A stretch of 64,000 bases of DNA from Thalassia testudinum (Eukaryota > Streptophyta > Magnoliopsida > Alismatales > Hydrocharitaceae), in the NCBI GenBank assembly GCA_037157565.1, contig JAZHRO010000036.1:131696001-131760000 (forward strand), read 5' to 3'. The translations under genes were made by a program, and so were the position numbers. The first letter of the stretch is position 1. Each line of letters starts with the position of its first letter. Shown piece after piece: positions 8,451-19,936 of this stretch. A model generated the notes under the pieces. It was not told the DNA's origin. It saw only the letters and a program-made list of their open reading frames with translations, and did no database searches.

Positions 8451-11400
8451 CCCAGAGTGTAGCTACTTCGTCTGCACTGAGAGCTGAGGGGTGTATCAAC
8501 GCCCTGACACACAGAGATGCTAGGGCTTCAGGTTCTGTGGTGGCAGGTATGGTTACTATTTCTGGCAGATTAGTGTACGCACTTTTTGATTCCAGCGCCA
8601 CACACTCCTTCGTAGCTACGAGTTTTGCCGTCAGTTTGAGGCAGGCCAATGTACTGTTAGAGGATCCATATGTGATCAGAGGCCTTGGTGGCCAGTTGTT
8701 TGTAGCCGAGGACATCTACACGAACTGCGAGGTCAGTATAGGGGGACACAACCTCCCTGTTGACCTGATTGTGATCCAGGTGGAAGACTTTGGCATGATT
8801 CTAGGAATAGACTGGTTGTTCGCCTATCACACCCTAGTTGTCTGTTTCAGGAAGAAGATCGTCTTCATACCGGAGTTGCCTTCCTTTAAGTTTCACGGAC
8901 AGTTGGTGGACAGAGGTTTCAGATGCATCTTCGCACTTCGGGCAGCTAGGCTTTTGAGCCAGGGGTGTGAGGGCTTCTTGGCCTATGTAGTGGCAGAGCC
9001 TAGTCTCATGGCTGACTTTCAGAGTATCTCGGTGGTTTGCGAGTACCCTGACGTTTTTCCAGAGGAGCTGCCAGGACTACCGCCTGAGCGTGAGATCGAG
9101 TTTGAGATCTCACTGGTACTGGGGACCAGCCCTATTTCTACTACACCGTACCGGATGGCATCGCTTGAGCTGCGAGAGCTCAATTCACAGCTACAGGACC
9201 TATTGGAGAAGAGCTTTGTGAGGGCCAGTGCATCCCTGTAGGGAGCCCCTATGCTGTTTATGAAGAAGGACGGTACCCTACGACTTTGCGTCGACTATCG
9301 ACAACTGAATAGGGTCACGGTCAAGAACAAGTATCTGCTGCCAAGGATTGATGACCTCTTCGATCATTTGCAAGATGCCACAATGTTCTCCAAGATAGAT
9401 TTGAGGTCAGGTTACCACCAGTTAAGGATCAGGGAGACCGACGTCTCCAAGACAGCTTTCCGTACTCGGTATGGGCACTACGAGTTCTTGGTCATGCTGT
9501 TTGGGCTGACCAATGCCCCCGCTGCTTTTATGGATTTGATGAACCGTGTTTTCAAGCAGTAGTTAGACCAGTTTGTGGTGGTGTTCATCGACGACGTACT
9601 CGTTTACTCGTGGGATTAGGCGCAGCATGGACATCATTTACACATGATCTTGGATACCTTAAGGCAACACAGGCTGTATGCCAAGTACAGCAAGTGCGAG
9701 TTTTGGTTGAGGCAGGTGACCTCCTTAGGCCACGTGATTTCAGGAGATGGATTGGCTATCGATCCAGCCAAGGTAGAGGCCATACTCAGGTGGGAGAGGC
9801 CATGCACAGTGACAGAGATACGCAGCTTTTTAGGACTGGCAGGTTACTACTGACAATTTATCAGAGGATTCTCTCAGATTGCACATCCTATGACCCAATT
9901 GACCCGGAAGGGCGTGCCCTTCGCCTGGACAGACGAGTGTGAGGCATGTTTTCAGGAGTTGAAGGAGAGATTGACTTCAGCTCTTGTACTTACCATTCTA
10001 GACAGCAGTGGCGGTTTCGTGGTGTACATCGATGCTTCGTTGCAGGAGTTAGGGGGTGTGCTCATACAGTAGGGTCACGTTGTTGCTTATGCTTCGTGAC
10101 AACTGAAGCCCTATGAGCATAGCTACCCTACCCATGACTTAGAGCTGGCAGCAATTGTCTTCGCGCTGAAGACATGGAGGCACTACCTTTACGGTGAGAC
10201 TTTCGAGATCTTCACAGATCATAAGAGCCTCAGGTACTTGTTTGATCAGAAGGAGCTTAACATAAGATAGAGACGTTGGTTAGGGCTCCTGAAGGACTAT
10301 GATTGCAGCATCTCCTACCACCCAGGGAAGGCCAATGTAGTGGCCGACGCCTTGAGCCGGAAGGCGCCTGCCCACTTGGCTAGTTTACAGGCACAAAGTT
10401 TGAGACTCATGGAGGAGTTGGGCAGTTGGCAACCCTGGGAGTCACAGGGGAATTGTGGGATAGTGACAATGATGCAGCATACATGATCAGAGCTGATAGA
10501 TCACATCATCGCAGGGCAGATGGCCAATCCGTACTTATAGACGCTGTGAGACAGGGTGTTGATAGGGGACCCAGGAGACTTTTCCTTCTCAGATGAGATA
10601 CTGCGCATAAGGGGACGCTTGTGCGTCCCTAGGGACAAGGAGTTGTTGAGAGAGATCTTGGCTGAGGCGCATGGGTCCAAGTTCACCATACATCCCAGGA
10701 ACACAAAGATGTACCATGATTTGTGATGCGATTTTTGGTGGAGAGGGATGAAGCGGGATGTTGGTGAGTTTGTGTAGCAGTGTTTGGTATGCCAAAAGGT
10801 GAAGGCCAAGCACCAGAGGCCTACAAGGCCATTGCAGCTACTTCCTGTGCCAGAGTAGAAGTGGGAGAGCATCACCATGGACTTGGTGGTGGGTCCACCA
10901 GTTACCCAGCAGGGACACGACGCAGTCTGGGTAATAGTAGATAGGTTGACGAAGATAGCACGTTTCCTGTCGATCCGAGTCACCTTTGGACCAGCACAGT
11001 TAGCAGAGAGATACATCCGAGATCTGGTGCGCCCGCATGGAGTCCCACGTGAGATTGTATCCGATAGGGATACTCGTTTTACTTCCCAGTTCTAAGCTGA
11101 GTTTCAGCAGGCCTTGGGGACACGTTTGAGGTTCAATACCGCTTACCACCCCCAGACGGACGGACAGTCAAAGCGCACCATACAAACACTTGAGGACCTT
11201 CTACGTGCCTATGTGCTAGACTGGAGAGGCTCCTGGGAGGAGCATTTATCCCTCGCAGAGTTTGCATATAATAACAGTTACCACTCGAGCATCGACATGG
11301 CACCTTACGAGGCTCTGTGTGGATGGAGGTGTACTGCACCCTTGAGTTAGGTTGAGGTGGGGACCAAGTGGGAGGTTGGTCCCAGGCTGATCTGGCAGAA

Positions 11401-11949
11401 TCAAGAGATGATAGAGTAGATTCACAGACGACTCCACACTATCTGGAGCAGGCAGAAAAGCTACGCTGACTGGAAGTGCAGAGAGGTGCAGTTTGAGGTT
11501 GGGGATCACGTCTTTCTCTGTGTTTCTCCCATGAAGGGCCTGCAACATTTTGGAGTGAAAGGGAAGCTTGTGTCGAGGTTTGTGGGGCCCTTTGAGGTCC
11601 TGGAGCGGGTAGGACCCGTTGCTTATCGGCTTACCCTTCCTCCTCAGCTTCTGGAGTGCACGACATGTTCAACGTGTCCAACCTCAGGAAGCACGTCGTT
11701 GATCCCAATCATGTTCTGAGCCATGAGAGTATCGAGGTGGGTGAAGACCTAACCTATCCCGAGATGCCAGTACAGATACTAGACAAAGCAGTCCGAAGTC
11801 TGAGACGGAAGCAGGTATCACTGGTGAAGGTTCTATGGAGGAGTCAGTGGTACGAGGAGGCAACCTGGGAGCCTGAGGCAGCGATGCGAGTGCGGTACCC
11901 AGAGCTTTTTGGGGGTATGTCTTTTCAGAACGACTTCAGCCCTCTTTAA
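8451..11949 (+). pseudogene. pol: Tekay element A pol (PR-RT-RH-INT-chromodomain), degenerate
   Basis: Frame 2 carries the domains in order. Protease has FDSSATHSF (about 8586), where the active DSGA is changed to DSSA. RT runs from about 9120 and has VFIDDV near 9583. RNase H has YIDAS (about 10025), FTDHKS and VVADALSR. Integrase has the catalytic D, D, E in TMDLVVG, SDRDTRF and GQSKRT; Arg/Glu-side positions are partly changed. The chromodomain lies at the end (about 11790-11910, VKVLWRSQWYEEATWEPE). About 20 in-frame stops occur, nearly all TAG or TGA at CAG, TGG or CGA positions of relatives. A frameshift near 11655 moves the C-terminus to frame 1. The stop is at 11947-11949. Confidence 0.88.
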
Positions 11950-12032
11950 GTTTGTTATGCATTTTACGTTCCTTTTTCCTCACCTTAGCTAGCTCAAGTT
12001 TCGAGGATGAAACTTCCTTTAAGTTTGTTATG
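11944..12032 (+). other. Pol-LTR junction with 16-bp direct repeat, no G-rich polypurine tract
   Basis: CTTTAAGTTTGTTATG occurs at 11944-11959 across the pol stop and again at 12017-12032 against the LTR start. Between them lies a small inverted repeat AAGTTTC/GAAACTT. The same layout occurs in elements B and C. Confidence 0.7.
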
Positions 12033-14580
12033 ATGAAACAACCCGTTGCCTTTTTAGTCAGATAAGACGTCTAGAGTTTCAGTCAGACGTCTGTCCAATC
12101 GTCTGGACACGTGCCCGGACTTCTGAAAGTGAGATTTGTGTACGTCCCTTTTTTGCTGTGTGCGCGGGCGGCGCGCAAAGGCCTATCTCTCCCGGCACCC
12201 TCACCCCTTAAACCCTAAACCTATCCTATTTAAACCCCTCCTTCTCACCACTCTCACCCCCTCACCACCAGCCACCACCACCTCCAACTCTTCCTCACTG
12301 TGCGGCAGTGGTGAGGGAGAGCGAGAGTGACGGGAGGGAGGGCGAGCGAGAGAGGATGGGAGGGAGAGAGGAAGAGAGAGGAAGGAAGAGAGTGTGAAGG
12401 TCGGAGGACCTTCGGGAGCTCAACGAAGCTCGCATGGCCAGCGGCGGGCGCACACGTGAGGAGGAAGGGCTCGAGGAGGCGGCCTCCCTGCCCTTTGTAG
12501 TTGCTGGAGCTATTGCAATGTGCTATGGGCGGTGTTGCGAGGAGAAGAGCTACGTGAAGGAGGTTTTGGTATTGAAAGTTTTCCAGTATCAGACGTCTGG
12601 AGTATCATCCAGACGGCTGGTGAGGCACCAGGACATCCGGAGCTGAGGCCGGACATCTGAAAGCATAATATCGCAAGGTACGTACCTTCCTGCGTTGCTT
12701 TCCGCCATGCAGAAGATTTTAGTGCAGGAGGTGTTGGATTAAAAATAGGTCTGTGCTCTACACGCAGGGGTAGAGTGTTGGGAAGGAGTGGGGTGCGCAC
12801 TTCAAGGAGATTTTGGACGTTTGACCGCATCGCCAGACGTCCGACGGTCCTTCCAGACGACTGGAAGGAGGGTGAAACATTTGGAGATGCCCCCAGATGG
12901 TCGCGGAGGGATCTAGATGTCTGAGAATACTGCAAGAAACACAAGGTGAGATCTGATGTCTTTTAAGACGTATGGGACTAGTCCTAGACTTCTGATTTTG
13001 GTCAGTATCCGCTTTTTTGGCCTGTTTAGGGCCTGAACGAAATCGGGTTTCCACAAACGAAATACTGTTGTTTTCCACTCGAGTTCCTCTACGTGTTCGT
13101 GTTGAGTATCTACTGTTTTGACCTCGTCTAATGTAATTAGTCGCTGGTATAGGTTACCAGCCGGTGGCATGTTCGGGGCCTGCAGAGATGACGAGATCTG
13201 CGGCACAGGCCCCCATTCCTCCCGTGATACCCGGTAGAGTGGTTTAATGTAATTATTAAGATATGAATAAAGAATATGTCTGCTTAGATTAAATTGATTG
13301 AAATCCTAAGATGTGGAATGAACCCTAGGGGTAGAAATGTATGAGCATGATATGAAACTACTCTGGTTTACTTGAGATGCATGTTAAAATACGAGTTGCC
13401 TGTATGTAAATGAGAAATTGAACTGTGAAACCACAAGTTGCATGTTTATGATTGAGAACTGAATTACGAAAACACGAGCTGCTTGTATATGGATGATGAA
13501 TGAGTTATGAAACATGAGATCTGAATATGGATAAATGAGGCAGATATGAACATGAACCCTATGGGGAATTAGGAGTAGAACTCCTGTGTATGAAAGGAAT
13601 CTGGAATGTAGATGGGAAGTGTGCTAATCCTTGTGTACGCGGTATCAAGGAGAGCGACTGTTCCTTTTTTGTGTAGAGTGGAGCTAGCCTCCCTTGGGTT
13701 GAGACCCGGGGTTAGGATTGGTCACTCTACACTGACTCCTGTTGGCCCTCGCGTACGTGGTACCGAGGTGTACTACTAGTGTAGAGAGGGAGCTAGCCAC
13801 CCCGCAGGGCTCGGGGTTCAACTAGCCACCCTACACCGACTTTGTTAAGCCCTTTGGGCAAACCGGGGTAGTCGGATGAGCATACGCGAACTATGGAGGG
13901 GAGAGACCCCTGTTCTAAGAGGGCAAGGCCCTATACTGTTTCGTGTTGTACTTTGGGTGTACCCGCTAGCGGAAACGACTGACCGCGTGTCAGTGAGGGG
14001 TAGCTACCCGTGCACTTATCACGCGTGCCATAGTCACCGCTACGTCTCGACAGTGAGCTCGAGGTGGTTGACTGGGTGTAGGACTACCATGGGGGACTCT
14101 CTCGGCCAGGAGAGCACCACGTGCACCTTCTACTCTACGGAAAAGTTGTTGTTTTTACTTTACTTGTACATGGATAATATAAACACCATTCTACTCAGCG
14201 TTTGCTGACTTCGTCTTTTCGTAACCCTATTCAGGACCAGGAGTTGAGCAGCCCGAGTTTCCGGTTGTAGAGGGAGCTGGGCCCAGTCGAACCCAGCTGT
14301 AGCAGTTTCTTTTCCAATTCTTGTTTCTGTTGTAGTTGAGTACTAGACCTTAAATTGTTGTTCTCTTTACTTTCTGTTTCCTGTTGTTGTTGTGGTGGCA
14401 TATACTATTTTGAGATAGTTGTTCTATTTTTGTTCTTTCCTTCTGCTTAGTTATATTGCATGTGTGCATGTGGTTTATTTTCCTGCTTTTGGTTATTTCT
14501 CGTTGGATGACTAGGTCTTGGGATTAGTCGAGGCGAGCCAGTCTCGGGTCCTATAGGGATCCAGGAACCGGGTCGTAACA
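12031..14580 (+). repeat. 3' LTR of Tekay element A (2,550 bp)
   Basis: It starts TGATGAAACAACCCG (12031) and ends GGTCGTAACA (14580). A TATA-like TATTTAAA lies at 12227-12234. GACGTC-type palindromes occur at centres 12068, 12088, 12100, 12120 (upstream of TATA) and 12594, 12614, 12634, 12654, then in the six-unit array and final pair described separately. Splice-donor-like AAG|GT occurs at 12677/12678 and 12945/12946. The tail ends like LTR B. Confidence 0.85.
12814..12993 (+). repeat. Six-unit 20-bp GACGTC array plus pair, LTR A
   Basis: Motif centres fall at 12818, 12838, 12858, 12878 (decayed to ACAT), 12898 and 12918, exactly 20 bp apart. After 51 bp come 12969 and 12989. A donor-like ACAAG|GTGAG sits between array and pair at 12945/12946. 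Confidence 0.8.
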
Positions 14581-16242
14581 GTGTAGAGTGACTAGGCCTA
14601 ACCCCGGGTCTTAACCCAAAGGGGTGGCTAGCTCCCCTCTACACTAAAGGGACAATTTCTCTCCTTAGTACCGCGTACATAAGGGTCAGCTCACTTCCTG
14701 TCTACTTACTAAGTTCTTTCCATGCAGTCCTCCTAATTCCCTTTAGGGTTCATGCTTGTATTCCTTTCATTCTATTTTCCAACATTCAGATCTCACTATT
14801 CACATTACGGGTTTCATTCGTGTAATAGGTAGCTCATGCTTTTCTAAAGAAAGCATCACATCAATAAACTAATACATTTTGCTAGCAAATTGGTTTAACG
14901 TGCATATCAAGGAAAATAGTGTAGCTCAAGCAATATTCGTTCGTTTCTGCCCTAGAGTTCATTTCACGCCCTAGGGTTCAATTAAGTTATTCTAAACATG
15001 CACTTAGTTTCATTAAATCTTGATATTAGAGCAAAGTACTCTACCAGGAAACACGAGAGGAATGGGGGCTAGAATCGCAAGTCCTGTTGCCTCCATGGGC
15101 CCCACGTACTCAACTGGCTGGAGATCTATATAATTGACCAACCACGTCAAACGAGTCCAAAACTGTATATAAGTGATGCTAACTCATAGAGAAACACAAG
15201 CAGAAAACAACGATACTTCGTTTGCAAAAATCCAATTCCATTTGGGTTCTAAACAGTTCAAAAACATGCATACTGTCTAAAATCAGACATCTGGGACTAG
15301 ACCTAGATGTCTTAAACGAGCTCAGAACCTTACCTTTCTTTCCTGTGGCTTCCTCAGATGTTCGAACCACTCTGCAATCGTCTAAGGGAAGTCCTAGATG
15401 TCGGATTCTCCTTCTGATCGTCTGGGAGTACAGTTAGACGTCTGGTGATGTGTTTAGACGTCCAAAAGTGCCTCGAAGGGTGCACCACATGCCTTTCCAA
15501 TGCTCAGTACCTGCGTACACACACACAGAGCCAAAAATGGCTAAGCATCCCGTCTACATGGCTGGAACTCATGCAGAAACACGTACCTCTACACTAAATG
15601 TGCTTTCAAATGTCCGGCCTCAGCTCCAAATGTCCCACTGTTGCTCCAGACGTCTGGTAGATGCTCCAGACGTCGATGTCTGATACTGGAAAAGATCCAG
15701 TATGCAGAACTCTCTTACGAGCCTTCTTCTCCGCACGAACTTCTCCGCGCCGCCTGCAGCTGCTATGCTAGCAGCCTCAGGAGGTCGCGAAGCTCCTCTT
15801 CGTAAGCTCCTCCTCCTTGCATGACTCCTCTCCTCGCATGAGCTCTCGACCGTGCACTCGCAAGCTCCCTTGAGCCTTCTTCTCTCCCACGCTCTCACTC
15901 CTCGCTCACACTCCCCTCTCCTCCTCTGCGTCCCGTCTCTCTTCTTCCTCTCCACTCGCTGCACTAGAGGTAGGGGAGGAAGATGGCTGCCGGTAGGAGG
16001 GAAAGCAGATGGAGGTGGTGGCTGGTGGTGATGGGGAGAAAGAGGAAGTGTGTGGGGGTTTAAATAGGAGGTGTTTAGGGATTCGGGTCAGGAGGCCAGA
16101 GGAGAGAGAAAACGTATGCGTGTCGCATGCGCGTAAAAAGCAAAAGAACGTATGATTTTCCCTACTTTCAGACTTCCGGCCATCTATCCAGATGTCTGAT
16201 GAATACTTCAGATGTCTTATCCAACCCAAGGGTGGTGGGTCA
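14581..16242 (-). repeat. Truncated inverted Tekay-type LTR (E)
   Basis: Read on the minus strand this is the first two-thirds of a Tekay-type LTR. It starts TGACCCACC at 16242, has a TATA-like TATTTAAA at 16059-16066, the 20-bp motif clusters, and then the segment ending CACTCTACAC at 14581. There it stops against the end of LTR A; LTR A continues for about 850 bp past the equivalent point. I infer that element A inserted in this LTR and the rest lies beyond A's 5' LTR, outside the window. It may be a solo LTR or a 5' LTR. Motif centres: 16173, 16193, 16213 and 15611, 15631, 15651, 15671. Confidence 0.8.
15284..15463 (-). repeat. Six-unit 20-bp GACGTC array plus pair, LTR E
   Basis: Centres are 15459, 15439, 15419, 15399, 15379 and 15359, exactly 20 bp apart; 51 bp further are 15308 and 15288. 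Minus-strand donor-like AAAG|GTAAGG lies at 15334/15333, between array and pair, and GAG|GTACGT at 15587/15586 after the preceding cluster. Confidence 0.82.
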
Positions 16243-19049
16243 TTTTAATATCCTACATAAACATTTAGGTGCATTAGTCTACAAATTTTACATGCAAAAC
16301 ATACTAAAATCAAATATCAATAGTGTAAAAAGCCCACCATTTAGAGATAAATAATTTAGTTATTAAAAAGGACTAAAACTTAAAAACTCCTTAGGAATAA
16401 AGATCCCCTTAAACAAACCATCTCGAACAAGTAATATATTGTCAATATTGTATCATTTTTATAATGTTATCTTATATTAAAGAGCAATTCTATTACACGA
16501 AATCATAGTGAGAAGATGATGAGGCAATTTTGTATGAAATAATTTTAGGAAATTCAATCATACAACTTAAAATAGCATCATTTAAACACAATGAGGAATC
16601 ATATTGACAATTTGAAAATAAAATCATACAAATTTGACAATTTATTTTTTACCTTGTTTACTACCATGATATAACCTAGAACTCATGCAACACTTTGTAT
16701 TTCACAATGCAGAGTTCTCATTGTCACCTTGAGTTCTTCTTTCTATTATTTCATTTATTTCTTTTATGTTACTTTAATATAATGCTTCTAAGACTAGCTT
16801 TTGTTCTACAAACAAACCAAGTTATGCATAAATTTTGTTATCAGCAAAACAAAGGTTTTATAGTACTAATGCACTAATAGATCATCCCCTCAAAGCTATA
16901 CATTGGTATGATATTTGTCTTCCATATATCACTATACATATTTTTTTAAGGGGTGATTGAATGGATCTTGAATTCAAATGTTCTTGGAAAAATTAACTTC
17001 ATTTGAACCATTAGTACATGCTCAGATTTCACATGCTCCAAAACATGCATATTTACAAGCCACACTTATAGCTATGGCCACTACTATACACAAATGTTTT
17101 AAATTTGTTTCAAGTTTGATTTAAATCAAAATGAATTAAATATGAATCTCGTGTTAATATATCTTCAATAGCATAATGAACTGAATGAACTATAGGCACA
17201 AACTGAATAATGAAATTCAACTAATAAAAAGTTACATTATTCTCTATGGACCTCTTCAACATGGGGGATCCTCACGTGATAGGGACGGTTAAAAGCACTT
17301 CAAAGAGAAATGAATAAAGTATAACTGAGAAAAGTGTATGGTATGATAAAGGTATTCTTAGTAGAATTTAATTTTCATGAAACCATCATCTTAGATGATC
17401 CAGTAGAAGTTCAAAAGAAGCTGAAAATGTAGATCGATGCAAGTCCAAATACCTGAAGTGTCGGTTTTTAGTAAAGAAAAGACCTAATGCTTTTGGAGAT
17501 GTATAGAGGATTAATGCTTGAAGCAAATTTAGAAAAGTCTAATGCAATTATGACTTATGCTATCGCCACCGAAAGGAAGAACGAAATTGATCTTGTTGAG
17601 TTATCTTCCACCATTCTTTTAATTAATAATGCAAAAGGACTATGCTATGGCAAGGAGACAATCACATTTAATTAGACGGTTGCTTGATAAATGAGTTATA
17701 AATGCAGGTAGACATACATTTGATGATGGTCAAGCGCTAGTTTTGGAAAGTACGTACATATTGCAAATTAAAGGGGCATATGAGGAACCACAAGTCTTGA
17801 TTCTACTGTAACAGGGAGAATCATGAAAATATGATTATCCAAAGTGTGTGAAAGATAATAAGATGAAAAGGAAGATAGAAGATATCTGTTTTACAATCAA
17901 TAAATGAGTTGCAACATATGGATGCAAGTGAAGCCACTTTTTTTGATGGTTGAGTGCTATGGAGAGCAATTGTGCAAGACCAATAGAGACAATGAGGAAA
18001 GAGAGGTAGTTGCTATCTTACAATCCCTTGACATGCTTCAACCATAAGAAAGAGGATGATTATGTTTTTGAACAACCAATGAATTTTTTTAAGGTTGAAT
18101 TACATTATTACTTACTAAATATAAGTAAAGACTATCACTTGAATTTTTATAGACTAAGATTTTTGTAACCTTTTCTTCTCATAAATATCATAAGTACGTT
18201 CATTCTTATGAAATTTCATATAAAATCCATGTAGCAATCTATTAATCCATATGATTCAATGCATACAAGATTCAATGTAAGGTTTGAAAAGTCGATTTCA
18301 ATGACGTTTTGATAAATTTCTAAATATACATTTCAAATGTACACCAAGGGCACACCGTGGAAATACTTATATTTTGACATCACATTTTGATAATTTCGAT
18401 ACCTTGAAAATAGTTTATTTCAGAGGCATGCCAACGTATACTGACAACAGAAGTAATTAAAATGATTAGAATGTTAAGAAAATCACAAACTTAAACATAT
18501 TTATGTAAGAATAATAATGCTATATCTTACTATTCATATGTAACATATGCTGCTATCATATCATGTTCAAGTTCAAGAAATAATTGATTGTAAATTTAAT
18601 TAAGTTATATAAAGATAAAAAATTCAAGTATATAGTTTACAGTAAACTAAAGTAAAAATTTAAAGTTGAAATTTAAATATCTAACCAATTAATCTTAAAT
18701 TAATTTATTAGTTAATTTAAAGCTTTTCATTATGCTAATATATTAATCAATTTGAATAAATCTAGATTAACATAACTATGTGTGCTGTGTTGGTCATTTT
18801 TATTTATATCACCCCTTGTGAGTCACGTTTAAATCTAGTTGTATTATATTTATGTATAAAAAATACAGGTTGTCACCTTCAAGCAAAGGATCACAAGTTT
18901 ATGTTATCCTTGAAGTAAATGATAATTAATTCATGAAGTACACATCCCTTAGTGTTTGTAATTTTCAGGTTTTATTCTATTATGGATGGATGCAAATTCT
19001 TTATTCTCTAATGCTAACCCAAACTTAGGATTTTTTTTAGGAATTAAAC
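16243..19049. other. AT-rich sequence without recognised genes
   Basis: About 2.8 kb lie between the start of LTR E and element B. Open frames are short and AT-driven. The longest, 17487-17675, encodes a peptide I do not recognise. It may hold degraded repeats. I see no transposon ends, RNA gene or promoter that I can support. Confidence 0.4.
19045..19049. repeat. Target site duplication of element B, left (TAAAC)
   Basis: TAAAC directly before the 5' LTR is repeated directly after the 3' LTR at 29338-29342. Five bases is the normal duplication size for Ty3/gypsy integrases. Confidence 0.95.
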
Positions 19050-19594
19050 TGTTACGAACCGTGCTTTCAAATGTCTTTTAAGACGTCTGGGAGGTGTCCC
19101 AGACGTCGTACCAGACGTCTGGTATCACTTCCAGACTTCTGGGATTCATTTTTCTGTGGTGCACACTGTTGCGTTTGCGCGCCTGCACGTGCTGACCTGC
19201 TCCGCCTCTTCTTTTTTCCTCTCCCTCCTACGCCCTCTGTCGCGCTCTCTCTCCTCCTCGCGCGGCCTTAAAAGGCCACGCCCTCCCCCTACTCCCGTCA
19301 CCTCCGCCCCCTTCCTCTTCTCCTTCCAGTCGGTGTGCGAGAGCGGGCGCGAGTGAGCGGTGGCGGTGACAGCCGCGGCGGGTGCGGGAGGAGGTGCTGC
19401 GCGGGGGAGGAGGTGTCGACCGTGAGGGCTCAAGCCTGCCGGGGCAGCGGGAGCCGGCCGGCGGGGGCGTAGCGGGAGCGGAGTGGCGTGGGAGGCCTGC
19501 TGCAGCTCGAGCAGCAGGCGGAGCACTCGCAGCGCGGCCGTATGTCGCGAGCGAAGGGCGGGTGGCACCCTGATTCCGGAAAATTTTCCAGAAT

Positions 19595-19666
19595 CAGACG
19601 TCTGTGAGTCTAGACGGACAACGTGGGCGGCGTCTGGAGGACTGTCCAGACGTCTGAAAGGTGAGT
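19595..19666 (+). other. Motif cluster II and putative splice donor 1, LTR B
   Basis: Four GACGTC-type motifs (centres 19599, 19615, 19631, 19651) end directly at CTGAAAG|GTGAGT, a near-consensus 5' splice site at 19660/19661. The 3' LTR has the same at 27336/27337. Confidence 0.6.
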
Positions 19667-19758
19667 TATTCCGTCTTCTTCCTCTTCTTCGACTGACCAT
19701 ATTAAGAGAGAGAGGAAATGGGTACACGCAGGTTCTGAGATTCGCATCCAACGCGAAT

Positions 19759-19936
19759 CAGACGTCTGGCTGTAGTGACAGACGACGGGAACGACTTCCA
19801 GACGTCCAAGGTGACCATCGGACGTCTGGGAACTAGGCCAATGCCCCCGCAGGCTTCTGGACGTCTGAGAGACCACGTAGAGCAAGGTAACCCCTGATAC
19901 ACTTTTTAAGACGTCTGGAATAAGTTACAGATGTCT
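19759..19936 (+). repeat. Six-unit 20-bp GACGTC array plus pair, 5' LTR B
   Basis: Centres are 19763, 19783, 19803, 19823, 19842 (decayed, one base short) and 19862; then 50 bp to 19912 and 20 bp to 19932. The putative donor GCAAG|GTAACC is at 19886/19887 between array and pair. Confidence 0.85.

Larger units (their letters stand above)
7526..14580 (+). mobile_element. Tekay/Del-type chromovirus (element A), 5' truncated
   Basis: This holds gag (from about the 80th codon before the CCHC knuckle region), protease, RT, RNase H, integrase and chromodomain (7526-11949), a short spacer and a 3' LTR (12031-14580). Its 5' LTR and start of gag are missing at the junction with the Athila LTR. The Athila element most likely inserted here, leaving the rest of A upstream of the window. 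A C-terminal chromodomain and close match to elements B and C place it in the Tekay/Del chromovirus group. Confidence 0.85.

Noticed and set aside
12814..12993. CRISPR-like array from regular spacing
   Set aside because: Units are 20 bp with an 8-bp palindrome, no long identical repeat and no cas genes; the setting is a plant LTR.
17487..17675. 62-codon plus-strand frame in AT-rich sequence
   Set aside because: No family recognised and no supporting context; it could be a piece of a degraded repeat.
19146..19751. 201-codon minus-strand frame in LTR B (and a related one in the 3' LTR)
   Set aside because: It lies within the GC-rich LTR, opposite to the element, with simple Ala/Pro/Arg composition; duplicated only because LTRs are duplicated.
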